Shown here: positions 7,875 to 16,904 of the stretch, piece after piece
Layout of the letters: every line of letters starts with the position of its first letter
Position numbering within the stretch: the first letter of the stretch is position 1
Source of the DNA: a bacterium
GTDB lineage: Bacteria; Bdellovibrionota_C; UBA2361; RFPC01
Assembly (NCBI GenBank): GCA_030428205.1
Contig: JAUIBK010000002.1
Coordinates: 92,981 to 156,980 of the forward strand
Length of the DNA: 64,000 nt
Direction: 5' to 3'
The notes under the pieces: generated by a model
The model's database searches: none
What the model was told of the DNA's origin: nothing
The model's input: the letters and a program-made list of their open reading frames with translations, nothing else
Program-made: the position numbers and the translations under genes

Positions 7875-9950
7875 ATGAACATCGCTCAGCATACGCTCTA
7901 CTCTCTTGTGGTTCTTCTTGTGCTAACAAGTTGTGCACCGAAAAATTCCCCAGAGCAGAGAACTCCAGCGGAGGCTCTACAGACTCAGAAGGTGCGTACT
8001 GGAGCCAAAAACTCCATCAGTCAAGTCTCGAAGAAGACAAACACAAAAGGTTCAAGTAACTGGGAATCGATCGCGAAGCGACATGTTCACAACGGCGAGT
8101 TCCATAAAGCTGTCGGAGCCTATGAGAAAGCTCTCAAATTACGTAAAGGAAGCCCTGAGATTATGGGGGGTCTTGGAGGCGTGTACTTTCAACTTGGTGA
8201 TTACGAGAAAGCCTCACAACTTTTTTCTCAATTACGACGTCGTTTTCCTCAAGATGGAAAGACCCTTTACAATCTTGGAGCGGTTCGAGGAAGGCAGGGA
8301 AAATACCGAGAAGCGATATCGTTGCATACACGTGCTATTGAGCTTGGACTCCGGACACCAGCAGTGTATCACAACCTAGGGTTAGCTTATGTTGGACTTG
8401 GGCGGCCCGATTCTGCAGTCTCAGTCTGGAAGAAAGCTGTTAGCTTAAAACTCTCGTCAGCTGAAATTTACTCTAGCCTCGGTCTCGCAGCCCTTGATGA
8501 AGGCAAACTGCAAGAGGCGCGTTCCCGTTTTCAATCGGCGCTCAAACTCGATTCACGTTCTTCAGATGCGCACAATGGTCTCGCGCATTACTATCTCCGT
8601 CTTGGAAAACTTTCTGAGGCAATGGGTGAATGGAGCAAGGCGCTGAACGGGATGCGTAGAGGATCTAGATCAATCGAAAAAGGATTTGTTCCTGGCTCAA
8701 CCGGAAGAGTTGCTGGAGAAGATGAGCGCATTTCGACTGTGATTGGTATTGCACCGACAATGGGTGACAAGCTCTATCAAACGGCTTGGGAGCTACTACA
8801 AGACGGGAGTTATGATGCCGCTTTGAGAGAGTTTCATAAGTTGCAAAAACTCCACCCTGATGATCCTCAAGTAGCCGTGAACCTTGGCTACCTGTATGCC
8901 CAAAAGGGAGATGTCGCATCTGCTCGTGAACAGTGGGAAAATGCTGTCGAGGATAAGATAAATGGAGGAGTGGCGCTCAATAACCTTGGTGTATCAGCAC
9001 TTGCACAAGGAGATACGACTTCAGCGATTCAATACCTACAGACGGCTCTACGGGTGTCCCCCCGACTTGCTGATGCACACAGTAACCTTGCATCTGTTTA
9101 TGCCGAAACTGGGGATCTGCAGCAAGCCGCAAATCTGTATCAAAAGGCAATTCATCTTGATCCCACCCTCTCGCGTGCGCGAAATAATCTTGGGCTTATT
9201 TTTGAAGCGCAAGGAAAAGAGCAAGCCGCCATGAAGCAGTATGAAAAAGCGATTGAATATAATGCACACTTAACCAATCCTCACTACAATCTTGGGCTCA
9301 TGCAGATTCGGCAAGGAAAGCTTCAAGCTGCAAAGGATACGTTTACTCAGCTCGTAAAAATGAGTCCTCGAGACGCTGAAGCGCATATTAACCTTGGTTA
9401 TGCTACTGGCACGCTTGGTGATGTTTCGGGCGCTACAAAATCTTTTCGTCGGGCTCTTGAGCTTGCCCCTTCCTCCTCATTGGCCAACAACAACATGGGT
9501 GTAGCGCTCTTTGTTCAAGGGAAACAACAAGCGTCACTCGCATATTATGATAAAGCTATCGATATCGATCCAACTCTTGCTCCTGCGTACAATAATCTAG
9601 CTGCTTCTTATGTCGAGCTTGGAAGAGTTGATCAGGCTATTAAGGCGTATGAGGAAGCGGTGGCTAGAAATCCTGCTGACCGTGAGGCAAGAAGGAATCT
9701 TGGTCACCTCTTTCTTCTCAAGAATGAGCCACAACTTGCCGTTGAGCATCTTCAGTTAGCCCTTGCGATGGATGCTGGGGACCCTGATACTCTCTTTAAC
9801 CTTGGGGTCGCGTATCAGATGCTAAAGCAATCTAAAGAAGCGATTACCTTTTATGAGGCATTCTTAAGAGTGGCCGGGGACGATCCTGCAAGAAATGCGT
9901 CAGTAGTTAAAGCAGAGCAAGCTATTCAGGAACTCAAATATCCCTATTAG
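7875..9950 (+). CDS. TPR-repeat lipoprotein
   Basis: 691 residues with an excellent ribosome site (AAGGAGG). The N-terminus is a lipoprotein signal with lipobox LTSC, Cys near residue 21. From about residue 60 to the end the protein is a near-continuous array of tetratricopeptide repeats (examples: AVGAYEKALKL, AAMKQYEKAIEYN, ASLAYYDKAIDIDPTLAPAY, QAIKAYEEAVARNP), roughly 16-18 units with an interruption near residues 255-290. TPR arrays are scaffolds for protein-protein contact, and lipid anchoring puts this one in the periplasm or at the outer membrane, perhaps in envelope assembly. The next gene starts 8 bases after its stop, so both probably share an mRNA. Confidence 0.9.
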   Translation: MNIAQHTLYSLVVLLVLTSCAPKNSPEQRTPAEALQTQKVRTGAKNSISQVSKKTNTKGSSNWESIAKRHVHNGEFHKAVGAYEKALKLRKGSPEIMGGLGGVYFQLGDYEKASQLFSQLRRRFPQDGKTLYNLGAVRGRQGKYREAISLHTRAIELGLRTPAVYHNLGLAYVGLGRPDSAVSVWKKAVSLKLSSAEIYSSLGLAALDEGKLQEARSRFQSALKLDSRSSDAHNGLAHYYLRLGKLSEAMGEWSKALNGMRRGSRSIEKGFVPGSTGRVAGEDERISTVIGIAPTMGDKLYQTAWELLQDGSYDAALREFHKLQKLHPDDPQVAVNLGYLYAQKGDVASAREQWENAVEDKINGGVALNNLGVSALAQGDTTSAIQYLQTALRVSPRLADAHSNLASVYAETGDLQQAANLYQKAIHLDPTLSRARNNLGLIFEAQGKEQAAMKQYEKAIEYNAHLTNPHYNLGLMQIRQGKLQAAKDTFTQLVKMSPRDAEAHINLGYATGTLGDVSGATKSFRRALELAPSSSLANNNMGVALFVQGKQQASLAYYDKAIDIDPTLAPAYNNLAASYVELGRVDQAIKAYEEAVARNPADREARRNLGHLFLLKNEPQLAVEHLQLALAMDAGDPDTLFNLGVAYQMLKQSKEAITFYEAFLRVAGDDPARNASVVKAEQAIQELKYPY

Positions 9951-9958
9951 GAAACCTT

Positions 9959-11296
9959 ATGAGCCCGACAAAAAATTCAGAGACGCCGAGCACGCACCAA
10001 AAAGCACTCGAGATTAATCTTGATGCGGGAAAGTATGGAGCAATAGCTGAGATTGGAGCAGGTCAAGAGGTTGCCCGGTGGTTTTTCCGTGTTGGTGCAG
10101 CTGCTGGAACGGTAGCAAAAACAATGTCAGCGTATGACATGAAAGTAAGTGATGCTATCTACGGGAAAAGCAGTCGTTATGTCTCACGAGATCGTGTCGT
10201 TTCGATGCTTGATCATGAGTGGGCTCTCCTTTTGGAGCGCTTGGATAAAGAGCGTGGGAAAGACACAAGCTTCTTTGTTTTTGCTGATACCATCTCAGCT
10301 CGAAATTATCACGGCACGAATATCTGTCACGGCTGGTTAGGGGTACGTTATCAACTCACCCCACGAAGTGAACCTATTACTGTTTGTCTTCATGTGAACA
10401 TGAGAGATGACTCAAATATCCTCCAGCAGCAAGCTGTAGGTGTTCTTGGTATAAATTTGATTTATGGAGTCTATGAGTATCAGGCAAGTCTTGATACTTT
10501 TGTTCGCTCATTACTTGATAATCTGACGCTGGATCAAATTGACATAGACTTTCTTTCTGTTTCTGGTCCTGCATTCAATGGCGCCTGTGAAAGAAACCTC
10601 CTTGTTGCGCTACTCAAGAATGAGGTAACACCTGCAATCGGTTTTTCGGCTTCTGGTAAGCCAAGTGTCCCAATGGATTTCTTATATAAGTCGCCAGTGA
10701 TCCTTGAGCGGGGTAATTTTCGTAAAGTTGGAAAGATTCATGAAGATCTCTTGATAAAAGCACGTGCTCATTATGAGAAAGAGTGTGTCGAGTGCAAGAG
10801 AGATGCTGTTGAAGTCTTAGAGATTACAACAAATGATGCTAATCCAGAAAACTCCACAGATTTTGATGAAATCACTGAGCGTCTCGATAAGCTTCATTCC
10901 ATCGCACGACCTGTGCTTGTTACGTCATACGCAGAAGGGTATCACTTAACGAGGTTTTTACGTCGCTACACCCCAGAACCTATTCGTTTCAGCATGGGGA
11001 TAGCGCACCTAACGCAGGTTCTTGATGAAAGACACTATGAGCACCTCGCTGGGGGACTCGTTGAAGGTGTTGCAAGGCTTATTGGAGCAGGGGTGAAGAT
11101 CTACGTGTATCCAATGGATAGTGCTGATTTGGCGCAGAGTCTAAAGGATTCGAGTGATGAGGTTTGGGTTTTCCCCCAAGAAGGACCAGCTACGTTAGCC
11201 AATGTTCACCCAGTAAATGCGACTCGTCACCTTTATTCTTATCTCTTTGAGACAGGAGCGTTATTGCCGATTTCTTTGGGAAGTGCGGGGGGCTGA
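9959..11296 (+). CDS. Conserved protein of unknown function
   Basis: 445 residues, soluble, no signal peptide. I recognise the overall pattern (INLDAGKYGAIAEIGAGQEV, FRVGAAAGTVAKTMSAYDM, CHGWLGVRYQ, FLSVSGPAF) as a widely distributed, strongly conserved bacterial family that is usually labelled hypothetical or with unsupported enzyme names; no catalytic motif can be pointed to with certainty. It overlaps nothing and starts 8 bases after the TPR lipoprotein, so translation is probably coupled. The family's near-invariant N-terminus suggests a defined enzymatic or scaffold role. I do not assign a function. Confidence 0.75.
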   Translation: MSPTKNSETPSTHQKALEINLDAGKYGAIAEIGAGQEVARWFFRVGAAAGTVAKTMSAYDMKVSDAIYGKSSRYVSRDRVVSMLDHEWALLLERLDKERGKDTSFFVFADTISARNYHGTNICHGWLGVRYQLTPRSEPITVCLHVNMRDDSNILQQQAVGVLGINLIYGVYEYQASLDTFVRSLLDNLTLDQIDIDFLSVSGPAFNGACERNLLVALLKNEVTPAIGFSASGKPSVPMDFLYKSPVILERGNFRKVGKIHEDLLIKARAHYEKECVECKRDAVEVLEITTNDANPENSTDFDEITERLDKLHSIARPVLVTSYAEGYHLTRFLRRYTPEPIRFSMGIAHLTQVLDERHYEHLAGGLVEGVARLIGAGVKIYVYPMDSADLAQSLKDSSDEVWVFPQEGPATLANVHPVNATRHLYSYLFETGALLPISLGSAGG

Positions 11297-11362
11297 TATG
11301 CCCCGTGAAACAGTACGACAAACCTACGTTCATTGAGTATAGAAGATGCGAAGCATTTTAGA

Positions 11363-11413
11363 GCCGTCCTCTGGGACGGCGCACGGGAAATATGCTGCGC
11401 TAGCAGCGTATTT
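11363..11413. repeat. Two adjacent hairpins in a gene-free stretch
   Basis: The interval 11297-11664 holds no convincing gene. It contains GCCGTCC/GGACGGC (11363-11380, 4-base loop) and, 7 bases on, AAATATGCTGC/GCAGCGTATTT (11388-11413). They follow the end of the conserved gene and may terminate its transcript or be part of a processed 3' end, though no long T-run is seen. Confidence 0.55.
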
Positions 11414-11664
11414 CTCTGGGGAAGACAAATACACGCCACAAACATTCAGAGGGCACGACAGACCTGATCTCACGGAGTATATCTTCAGCAGGCAGTCTCG
11501 CTCTTTCTCTTCATCTTGCTTCTGCTCCAAAATCTTCATCCTTATCAAGAAAAGATATGAAGTGCCTCAAAGGATCAAGGGGGAAATGATTATGAGAAGA
11601 GAGAGCAAGAGCAGGAGCAAGATGAGGAGTAAGAGTGGTCTATGCTGACTATGGTATGTTCCTC

Positions 11665-12105
11665 TTAACTTGGGTAAATCCACCGCCATACATAAAGTAC
11701 TTCGCCAGAGATTACGCTAAAGAGCCAGAGCGTGATGAAGATAAGAGTGAGTTTTTTGCGTTCTTTGAAGAAAAATTTTCCCTTTTTGAAATCAAGGAAA
11801 GCGAGCGAACAAAGAATGGTGAGCATGATAAAGACAAGTAGCGAGATCGAACCGTGAATCGCCATGAACGCAACCATAAATCCACTTACAGCAGGTTCTG
11901 TTGTAGTAGCAACTTCAGAGGTGGCTTCGTTGAGTCGATGGATCATGTAGAGCATGTTTACCGAGAACTCAAAGAGAATGACGGTTAGCGCAAGTTTCCA
12001 AGGAAAGCCTTTTCCCCTGTAGTTTTGTGACACGACGTAAAGCACGCCTGCGGTAACGAAAAGCTCAGAGATAGCGGAGAATGTACTAAAGGAAGGAATT
12101 TCCAT
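11665..12105 (-). CDS. Four-helix membrane protein with conserved histidines
   Basis: 146 residues, start supported by AAAGGAAATT directly before ATG 12105. Four hydrophobic segments are visible: about residues 10-28, 36-54, 76-100 and 122-140. Histidines lie in or near membrane segments (MIHRLNEAT and FMAIHGSISLLVF), a layout reminiscent of DUF420 or heme-binding four-helix proteins, but I cannot assign it. It lies directly downstream of the TonB receptor gene on the same strand, separated by a terminator hairpin, so read-through could link it to metal or heme uptake. That link is inference. Confidence 0.65.
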   Translation of the reverse strand: MEIPSFSTFSAISELFVTAGVLYVVSQNYRGKGFPWKLALTVILFEFSVNMLYMIHRLNEATSEVATTTEPAVSGFMVAFMAIHGSISLLVFIMLTILCSLAFLDFKKGKFFFKERKKLTLIFITLWLFSVISGEVLYVWRWIYPS

Positions 12106-12116
12106 AATTTCCTTTC

Positions 12117-12154
12117 AAAAAAAACACCAGCACAGGGTACTCCCGTGCTGGTGT
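12117..12154 (-). terminator. Intrinsic terminator of the TonB receptor gene
   Basis: On the minus strand ACACCAGCAC pairs with GTGCTGGTGT around a short loop, followed by a run of eight T residues (A-run 12117-12124 on the plus strand). It lies between the receptor stop (12182) and the next minus-strand start (12105). Confidence 0.88.
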
Positions 12155-12181
12155 CGTGTAAAGTATGTGTGTTGTTTGTTG

Positions 12182-14404
12182 TTAGAAGTCTAGCTGAACT
12201 CCCGCGTAAACGCTTCTCTCTGGTTGTAGCCTCGGAAAGAAAGGTTCCTCGTAGCTACGATCAAAGAGGTTGTGGATACCAAAGATAAGAGAGGCATCCC
12301 CAAGCGTGGTTTCAGAGAGATCGAGATTCATATTAAGATCCACGACAGTGAACGATCCTGCGTCATATGTATCTCTTCCACCTCCAGCGGTTGTTGTTCT
12401 ATCTTCCGATTCGAGTACGGATCGAAAGTTGAGGCTGGTAACAAGCTCTTGGAAGATTCCTTCGTAGATTGGAACGGCCAAGTTTATACCATAATTAAAT
12501 GCCCAGTTAAGAACGTCGATTTTTGTTTCATCTTTGGTCCATGTGCGGTTGATGTTGGCATAGATGCTGAGAGAGTCGTGTATGTCGAGCTCACCACCCA
12601 TCTCTCCGCCGTAAAGTGTGACGGACCCAAGGTTGTTGTAGACGTCAGTAGCAAAACCATCAACAAAGCCGAGGGCCTCCGTGCCAATGTAGTCTTTAAT
12701 CTCATTGACATAAGCAGCAGCCTCGAATTGGAAGTTGTTGCATCGTTGTTTCCAGCCAGTCTCGGCTGTCCATGAACGCTCTGGATCGAGGTCTTCTTTT
12801 CCAAGAACGACGGATGGAACACCAAGGTTGACGATCCCACGCTGGAAGCGTTCGCCTAGGTCAGGCGCACGGTAGCCAGTAGCAAGGGTGAGGTACGCAG
12901 AGCGGTTTTCATCTACATGGTACACTGTTCCAAGAGATCCGCTTGCCCCAACTTCGCTATCGTCGTATCCAGAAATATCGTTATCAACGCTGTACACATC
13001 AACACGAACTCCAGGGGTGATTTCAAACGGAGCGAGATCCCAGGTATCTTGTGCGTATACACCAACGCGGAGCTGACTTGCATCAACGCGTTTACGAGAT
13101 GATGATGTCGATGGAATGCCCATCACAGGGCCAACACCCGCTACAGCGAGGGTCGTAATGGTTTCATTCTCTGACTGATCAGCTACGTCCATTCCGAGGT
13201 CTAGACCGAATACGAGGGAGTGATCACCAATCGTTTTGCGAGCTTGTGTTTGCCACTCGATGGTATCAATCGTGTCGTCCGTATCGACTGAAGCGGAATC
13301 AAGCGTTGCTGATGGATCAAAGAAAAGTGGAGGACCTGCAAACCCTGGGCTCCCCATTGGATAAAACGCAGAGGTGCGGTGGAACTCACGGTAGATCTGT
13401 TGCCAGTACACACCAGTTTTAAACGAATCCCATCCCCCAGAGAGGTTTGCCATCTCTAGTTCAGCACCGGCCATGTAGCGTCCATACTCTGGAAAGGAAA
13501 AGAGGAGTGGCGCTGGTACCATGGCAGAAGAGCCTGGAGGTGGGAACGTTGCAATCGGAAAAGGCGTTATGTAGTCGGCAACAAGAACATCTTCGTTGTT
13601 GTTGTTGTTGAGAAGAACCCGAAAGGTAGTGTCGTTATCCACGTAAAACTCAGCTTTTCCCCAGAGGCCTAAGTTTTTGTAAGAGCCACCTGTTGGATCT
13701 TCGTCGTCTGGAAGATTTGGGAGGTTGAAATCTCCCCAACTTGAACCAAAAACAACACCGAAGTCTTCGTCACCAAAGTCAAAGTAACCACCTACGCGAT
13801 TTGAATCATATGAGGAATCAAATTCGTAGCGTATACCTCCATTTGCGCCAGCTTCAGTGCGGCGTTTTGGGTTGCGTGTAATAATGTTTAAAACCCCACC
13901 GAAAGCGTCTGTTCCGTAAAGTACAGATGCGGGCCCTTTGAGAATCTCAATTCGTTCTACGCTCATTGGATCGTAGAGGCTTAAGTTGCCACCACCATAT
14001 CCAATTCCTTGACCAGCCTGGCGAATACCATCAGTGAGTGTGAGGACACGTTGAGCGCCAAGACCACGAATCGAGAATCCTTCTTGCCAGTAATTGGGAT
14101 TACCTTCTGCAGGTGCGAGGGAAACACCAGGGACACGGCGGATTGCGTCATCGAGATCTTTGACAACTCCAGAAGCGAGCTCCTCTTTGCTGATAGAAGT
14201 AACGCTTTGTGGAACGCTAAGAGGGTCTTGCGCAACACCCCGACTGGCCGTCACAACAACTTGAATAGAATCATTCGAAGAAGTGTTTTGCTCCGTTTGA
14301 GTGTTCTCCTCAGTGAATGCCCCAGTGGGCACAAGAAGACAGAGTGATACTGCTGCTACTTGTAGCGTGTGTGGTATCCTTTGCCATCGTATTCTTTTGT
14401 ACAT
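12182..14404 (-). CDS. TonB-dependent outer-membrane receptor
   Basis: Start placed at ATG 14404 (AAGGA 8 bases upstream), giving 740 residues. A signal peptide (residues ~10-32, LQVAAVSLCLLVPTGAFTEE) is followed by a TonB-box-like strand (IQVVVTASR), the plug domain (DAIRRVPGVSL, FSIRGLGAQRVLTLTDGIRQ, then ASVLYGTDAFGGVLNIIT) and a 22-strand-type barrel with aromatic-rich strands, ending in the typical terminal Phe (GVQLDF). Such receptors import siderophores, heme, cobalamin or sugars using TonB-ExbBD energy. The barrel resembles heme/siderophore receptors but no ligand motif is decisive. No TonB or ABC importer gene is nearby. A clear terminator follows. Confidence 0.92.
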   Translation of the reverse strand: MYKRIRWQRIPHTLQVAAVSLCLLVPTGAFTEENTQTEQNTSSNDSIQVVVTASRGVAQDPLSVPQSVTSISKEELASGVVKDLDDAIRRVPGVSLAPAEGNPNYWQEGFSIRGLGAQRVLTLTDGIRQAGQGIGYGGGNLSLYDPMSVERIEILKGPASVLYGTDAFGGVLNIITRNPKRRTEAGANGGIRYEFDSSYDSNRVGGYFDFGDEDFGVVFGSSWGDFNLPNLPDDEDPTGGSYKNLGLWGKAEFYVDNDTTFRVLLNNNNNEDVLVADYITPFPIATFPPPGSSAMVPAPLLFSFPEYGRYMAGAELEMANLSGGWDSFKTGVYWQQIYREFHRTSAFYPMGSPGFAGPPLFFDPSATLDSASVDTDDTIDTIEWQTQARKTIGDHSLVFGLDLGMDVADQSENETITTLAVAGVGPVMGIPSTSSSRKRVDASQLRVGVYAQDTWDLAPFEITPGVRVDVYSVDNDISGYDDSEVGASGSLGTVYHVDENRSAYLTLATGYRAPDLGERFQRGIVNLGVPSVVLGKEDLDPERSWTAETGWKQRCNNFQFEAAAYVNEIKDYIGTEALGFVDGFATDVYNNLGSVTLYGGEMGGELDIHDSLSIYANINRTWTKDETKIDVLNWAFNYGINLAVPIYEGIFQELVTSLNFRSVLESEDRTTTAGGGRDTYDAGSFTVVDLNMNLDLSETTLGDASLIFGIHNLFDRSYEEPFFPRLQPERSVYAGVQLDF

Positions 14405-14673
14405 ACAACATCCTTTATTATGTTGGGTGGAGCCTACTCCACTGACAGATATACCTTGCACATTTGCAAATTGAGGGTGAAGAGATCAAGGATTACGTGA
14501 AACGCTACGTGCGGCTAAGTAGCTTAAATAATGATGAAAGTAACTTCGGAGAGGTTGAAAAAGCACATATTAACCTTGGAAGTGACAATTAGGTGACAAT
14601 GCTCTCGACTGAAGTAGGTGTCCTCAAGAACGCTCTCTTTTCAAACACTACATGTGGTGATGGTGGTAGAGTA

Positions 14674-15270
14674 TTATGACTTTTTTTCAAAATGCACAAA
14701 GTCAATCAGAAAAACTCCGGCAAAGAGGAGAGCCTTGTCTTTGGTATCAAGATCTTTGGGAAACTCTACTCCAAAGTTGTCAGCATCCGTGTGTATCTCT
14801 TTGAGAGCGCCGCTCCACTGTTTGCGAATTTTCCCGAGCTCAGTTGAGTCGCGTTTAATGAGAAAGGTCCAGGGTTTGAGTATCGGACCAACAAGTGAAT
14901 AGCATTCGCGCCCTTGAGCATCGAAGACTTTGTAGAGTCGGTGAGCGACTGAGTATTGTCGGACGACCGTACCAAGGAGAGCTCCTTGAGGATCGAATAC
15001 TTCTATTTGGTGAAAATAGAAAGTAAACTTACGCTTAATGATAAGTTGTAGTACGCCCGTGCCTGTGGCGACATGAATAGTAAAGGGTCGACGAGGACCG
15101 AAAAATTGTCGAGAGAAATACCCTTTTGATTCTTCTACTGCAAGACAGACGAGTTGTCCTGAGTCGTCAAAGACTTGATATCGATTTGCACTCTCGATGT
15201 TTGAGAAGACCTCAGTGAACTCATGCTGTTGTTTCACAAGAAGTGTACTGTACGGGGAGAGAAGTTCCAT
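14674..15270 (-). CDS. Phospholipid-scramblase-like (LURP/scramblase) protein
   Basis: 198 residues matching the Tubby-like scramblase barrel: YQVFDDSGQLVCLAVEESKG, then FGPRRPFTIHV, a core with VFDPQGALLGTVVRQ, KPWTFLIKRD and GKIRKQW, closing with NFGVEFPKDLD and one C-terminal hydrophobic helix (KALLFAGVFLIDFVHF). The eukaryotic family moves or binds phospholipids, while prokaryotic members are largely uncharacterised. Its start abuts the stop of the flippase gene (15271) on the same strand, so the two are translationally coupled. A flippase next to a scramblase-fold protein suggests a joint role in lipid-linked glycan handling, which is inference. Confidence 0.8.
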   Translation of the reverse strand: MELLSPYSTLLVKQQHEFTEVFSNIESANRYQVFDDSGQLVCLAVEESKGYFSRQFFGPRRPFTIHVATGTGVLQLIIKRKFTFYFHQIEVFDPQGALLGTVVRQYSVAHRLYKVFDAQGRECYSLVGPILKPWTFLIKRDSTELGKIRKQWSGALKEIHTDADNFGVEFPKDLDTKDKALLFAGVFLIDFVHFEKKS

Positions 15271-16788
15271 TTATAGCTCCTGCTTTTGAGAGTTTCCGAA
15301 GACCCTTCGCCGAATATAACTTCGATCCTTTGCGTTAAAGAGAAAGAAATAGCAGATCAGAAGAAAGACAAGTAGGCTTATCGCGTTGTGGAAAATAAAT
15401 GAAGGCCAAGTTTTTGAGCCGAAGTATTGAGATAATGTGAGTACAACACCGAAATGTATTGCTCCGAGTGGGAGCAATTTGCCGAGAGACTCCCAGAGGT
15501 ATCGAAAGAGAGAAATGCCGGTCATTTGACAAACAGTAACGGGTAAAAGAGTAGCAGAAAAAATCACTGCTGGAATAACCGTACCAAGAGCTACGCCAAC
15601 CATTCCATAGTGCCCAACGAGGTAGAGTGAAAGCAGCACATTTGCTACAGCCTCAAGTACAAGCAGCTTGGCGCTCAGGTAATGTTTGGCGTGAGCAAGG
15701 AGGTAGTTGTGAAAGACGAGTGAAGGCACGGTAAAAAAGAAGGGAAGAGTAAGAAGCTGTAAGAGTACGCCTGAGTCATTGTATTCTTGGCCAATCCACA
15801 AGAGGAGAAAGTCTTTCCCGCAAACGAGCAGTGGTACGCCGACACTTATACTTAAAAGGTGGCTATATCGAATCCACTTAAGAAGAAGTAGTCGAGTCGT
15901 TTCACTGTCTTTATCTGCTTGTAGAGAGCTTAGTCGGGGAGTAAGCACTGTTCCCGATGATTGCAAAAGCAGCCTGAAGTAGTCGATTACAAGCAGTGTG
16001 ACTCCGTAGACTGCAACATCTTGTGGAGTCAGAGCGAGGCCGACAACTAGTGTATCTATGTGAGCAATGGCGCGAGTGGCAAGTGCTATAAGACACACGC
16101 CCATACCGTAGTGAGCTACTTGTTTGAGGTCTTTGCGATTGCTCAGAGAAAATGAGAGGCGCAGAAAAGGGAGTTGCTTTTTGGTGTTGAGCACGAGGAG
16201 ATAACGCTGCAACCCGCGCGAGGCAAGCGTGGCTAGTGCTAATCCAACGAGCCCACCACCGAGCGAGAGCACAACGACTGCTAGCAGTGCATGGAGGAGT
16301 AGTCGGGTAACGTTGATTCCTTGCACCAGATCGTATCGTTCGCAACCAAGGAGTGTGCCGTGGTAAAGTCCAAAGAGGAGTTCGAGTCCAGCATCAAGAG
16401 CGAGAATAAAGAGTGCCAATGCTGCAATGTCTGCAAGGCTTTGAGGAACAGAAAAAAGATCGTCAAAGAAAGGTACAAGAGCGAGTAAGAGTAAAAAAGC
16501 CGCAGCTCCGCTAAGAAGGAGAACGGTACGGCATGAAGAAACAAAAGCACACAAGCCCTCTTGGTTGTCTTTCGTAAGAAACTGTGCCACAAATCGAACA
16601 AGTGTATGTCGAACCCCAAAATCAAGCACGATGAGTTGTGCCGCAAGAGAAGCGATAATGGTCCATACACCATATCTTTCAGGACCTAGTGTCCGAACAA
16701 TATATGGAGAGAGAAAGAAGCCAATCAGAATAGCAAGAGCAAGGCCAACCCAGTTAGAAAGATAGCTTCGAAAGAGGGATTTTTGCAT
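15271..16788 (-). CDS. Wzx/MATE-like polysaccharide flippase
   Basis: Start placed at ATG 16788 (MQKSLFRSYLSNWVGLALA), 505 residues; an upstream in-frame start at 16821 is possible. There are about 12-14 membrane segments. The opening FFLSPYIVRTLGPERYGVW is characteristic of the O-antigen/polysaccharide flippase family (PST/MVF superfamily), which turns undecaprenyl-linked sugars over the inner membrane. No glycosyltransferase or polymerase gene is adjacent, so the substrate is unknown. It is the first gene of a two-gene unit with the scramblase-like gene. The divergent nucleotidyltransferase gene starts about 120 bases away. Confidence 0.87.
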   Translation of the reverse strand: MQKSLFRSYLSNWVGLALAILIGFFLSPYIVRTLGPERYGVWTIIASLAAQLIVLDFGVRHTLVRFVAQFLTKDNQEGLCAFVSSCRTVLLLSGAAAFLLLLALVPFFDDLFSVPQSLADIAALALFILALDAGLELLFGLYHGTLLGCERYDLVQGINVTRLLLHALLAVVVLSLGGGLVGLALATLASRGLQRYLLVLNTKKQLPFLRLSFSLSNRKDLKQVAHYGMGVCLIALATRAIAHIDTLVVGLALTPQDVAVYGVTLLVIDYFRLLLQSSGTVLTPRLSSLQADKDSETTRLLLLKWIRYSHLLSISVGVPLLVCGKDFLLLWIGQEYNDSGVLLQLLTLPFFFTVPSLVFHNYLLAHAKHYLSAKLLVLEAVANVLLSLYLVGHYGMVGVALGTVIPAVIFSATLLPVTVCQMTGISLFRYLWESLGKLLPLGAIHFGVVLTLSQYFGSKTWPSFIFHNAISLLVFLLICYFFLFNAKDRSYIRRRVFGNSQKQEL

Positions 16789-16904
16789 TGTCTCCAGTCT
16801 GTGTCGTGGTGGTTCTTTCAATTTTGCACTATCACGCTTTCTAAGAAAAGCTCTTCTCTGCTACTATCAAGAATAGATCACACCGTATTTTATGGCTATT
16901 ATTT

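Noticed and set aside
11346..11648. 100-codon plus-strand frame in the 11.3-11.7 kb spacer
   Set aside because: Low-complexity Arg/Ser composition, no ribosome site, and it covers two hairpins; better explained as untranslated.
12272..12775. 167-codon plus-strand frame opposite the TonB receptor
   Set aside because: Antisense shadow of a clear barrel-coding region; no start signal or recognisable fold.
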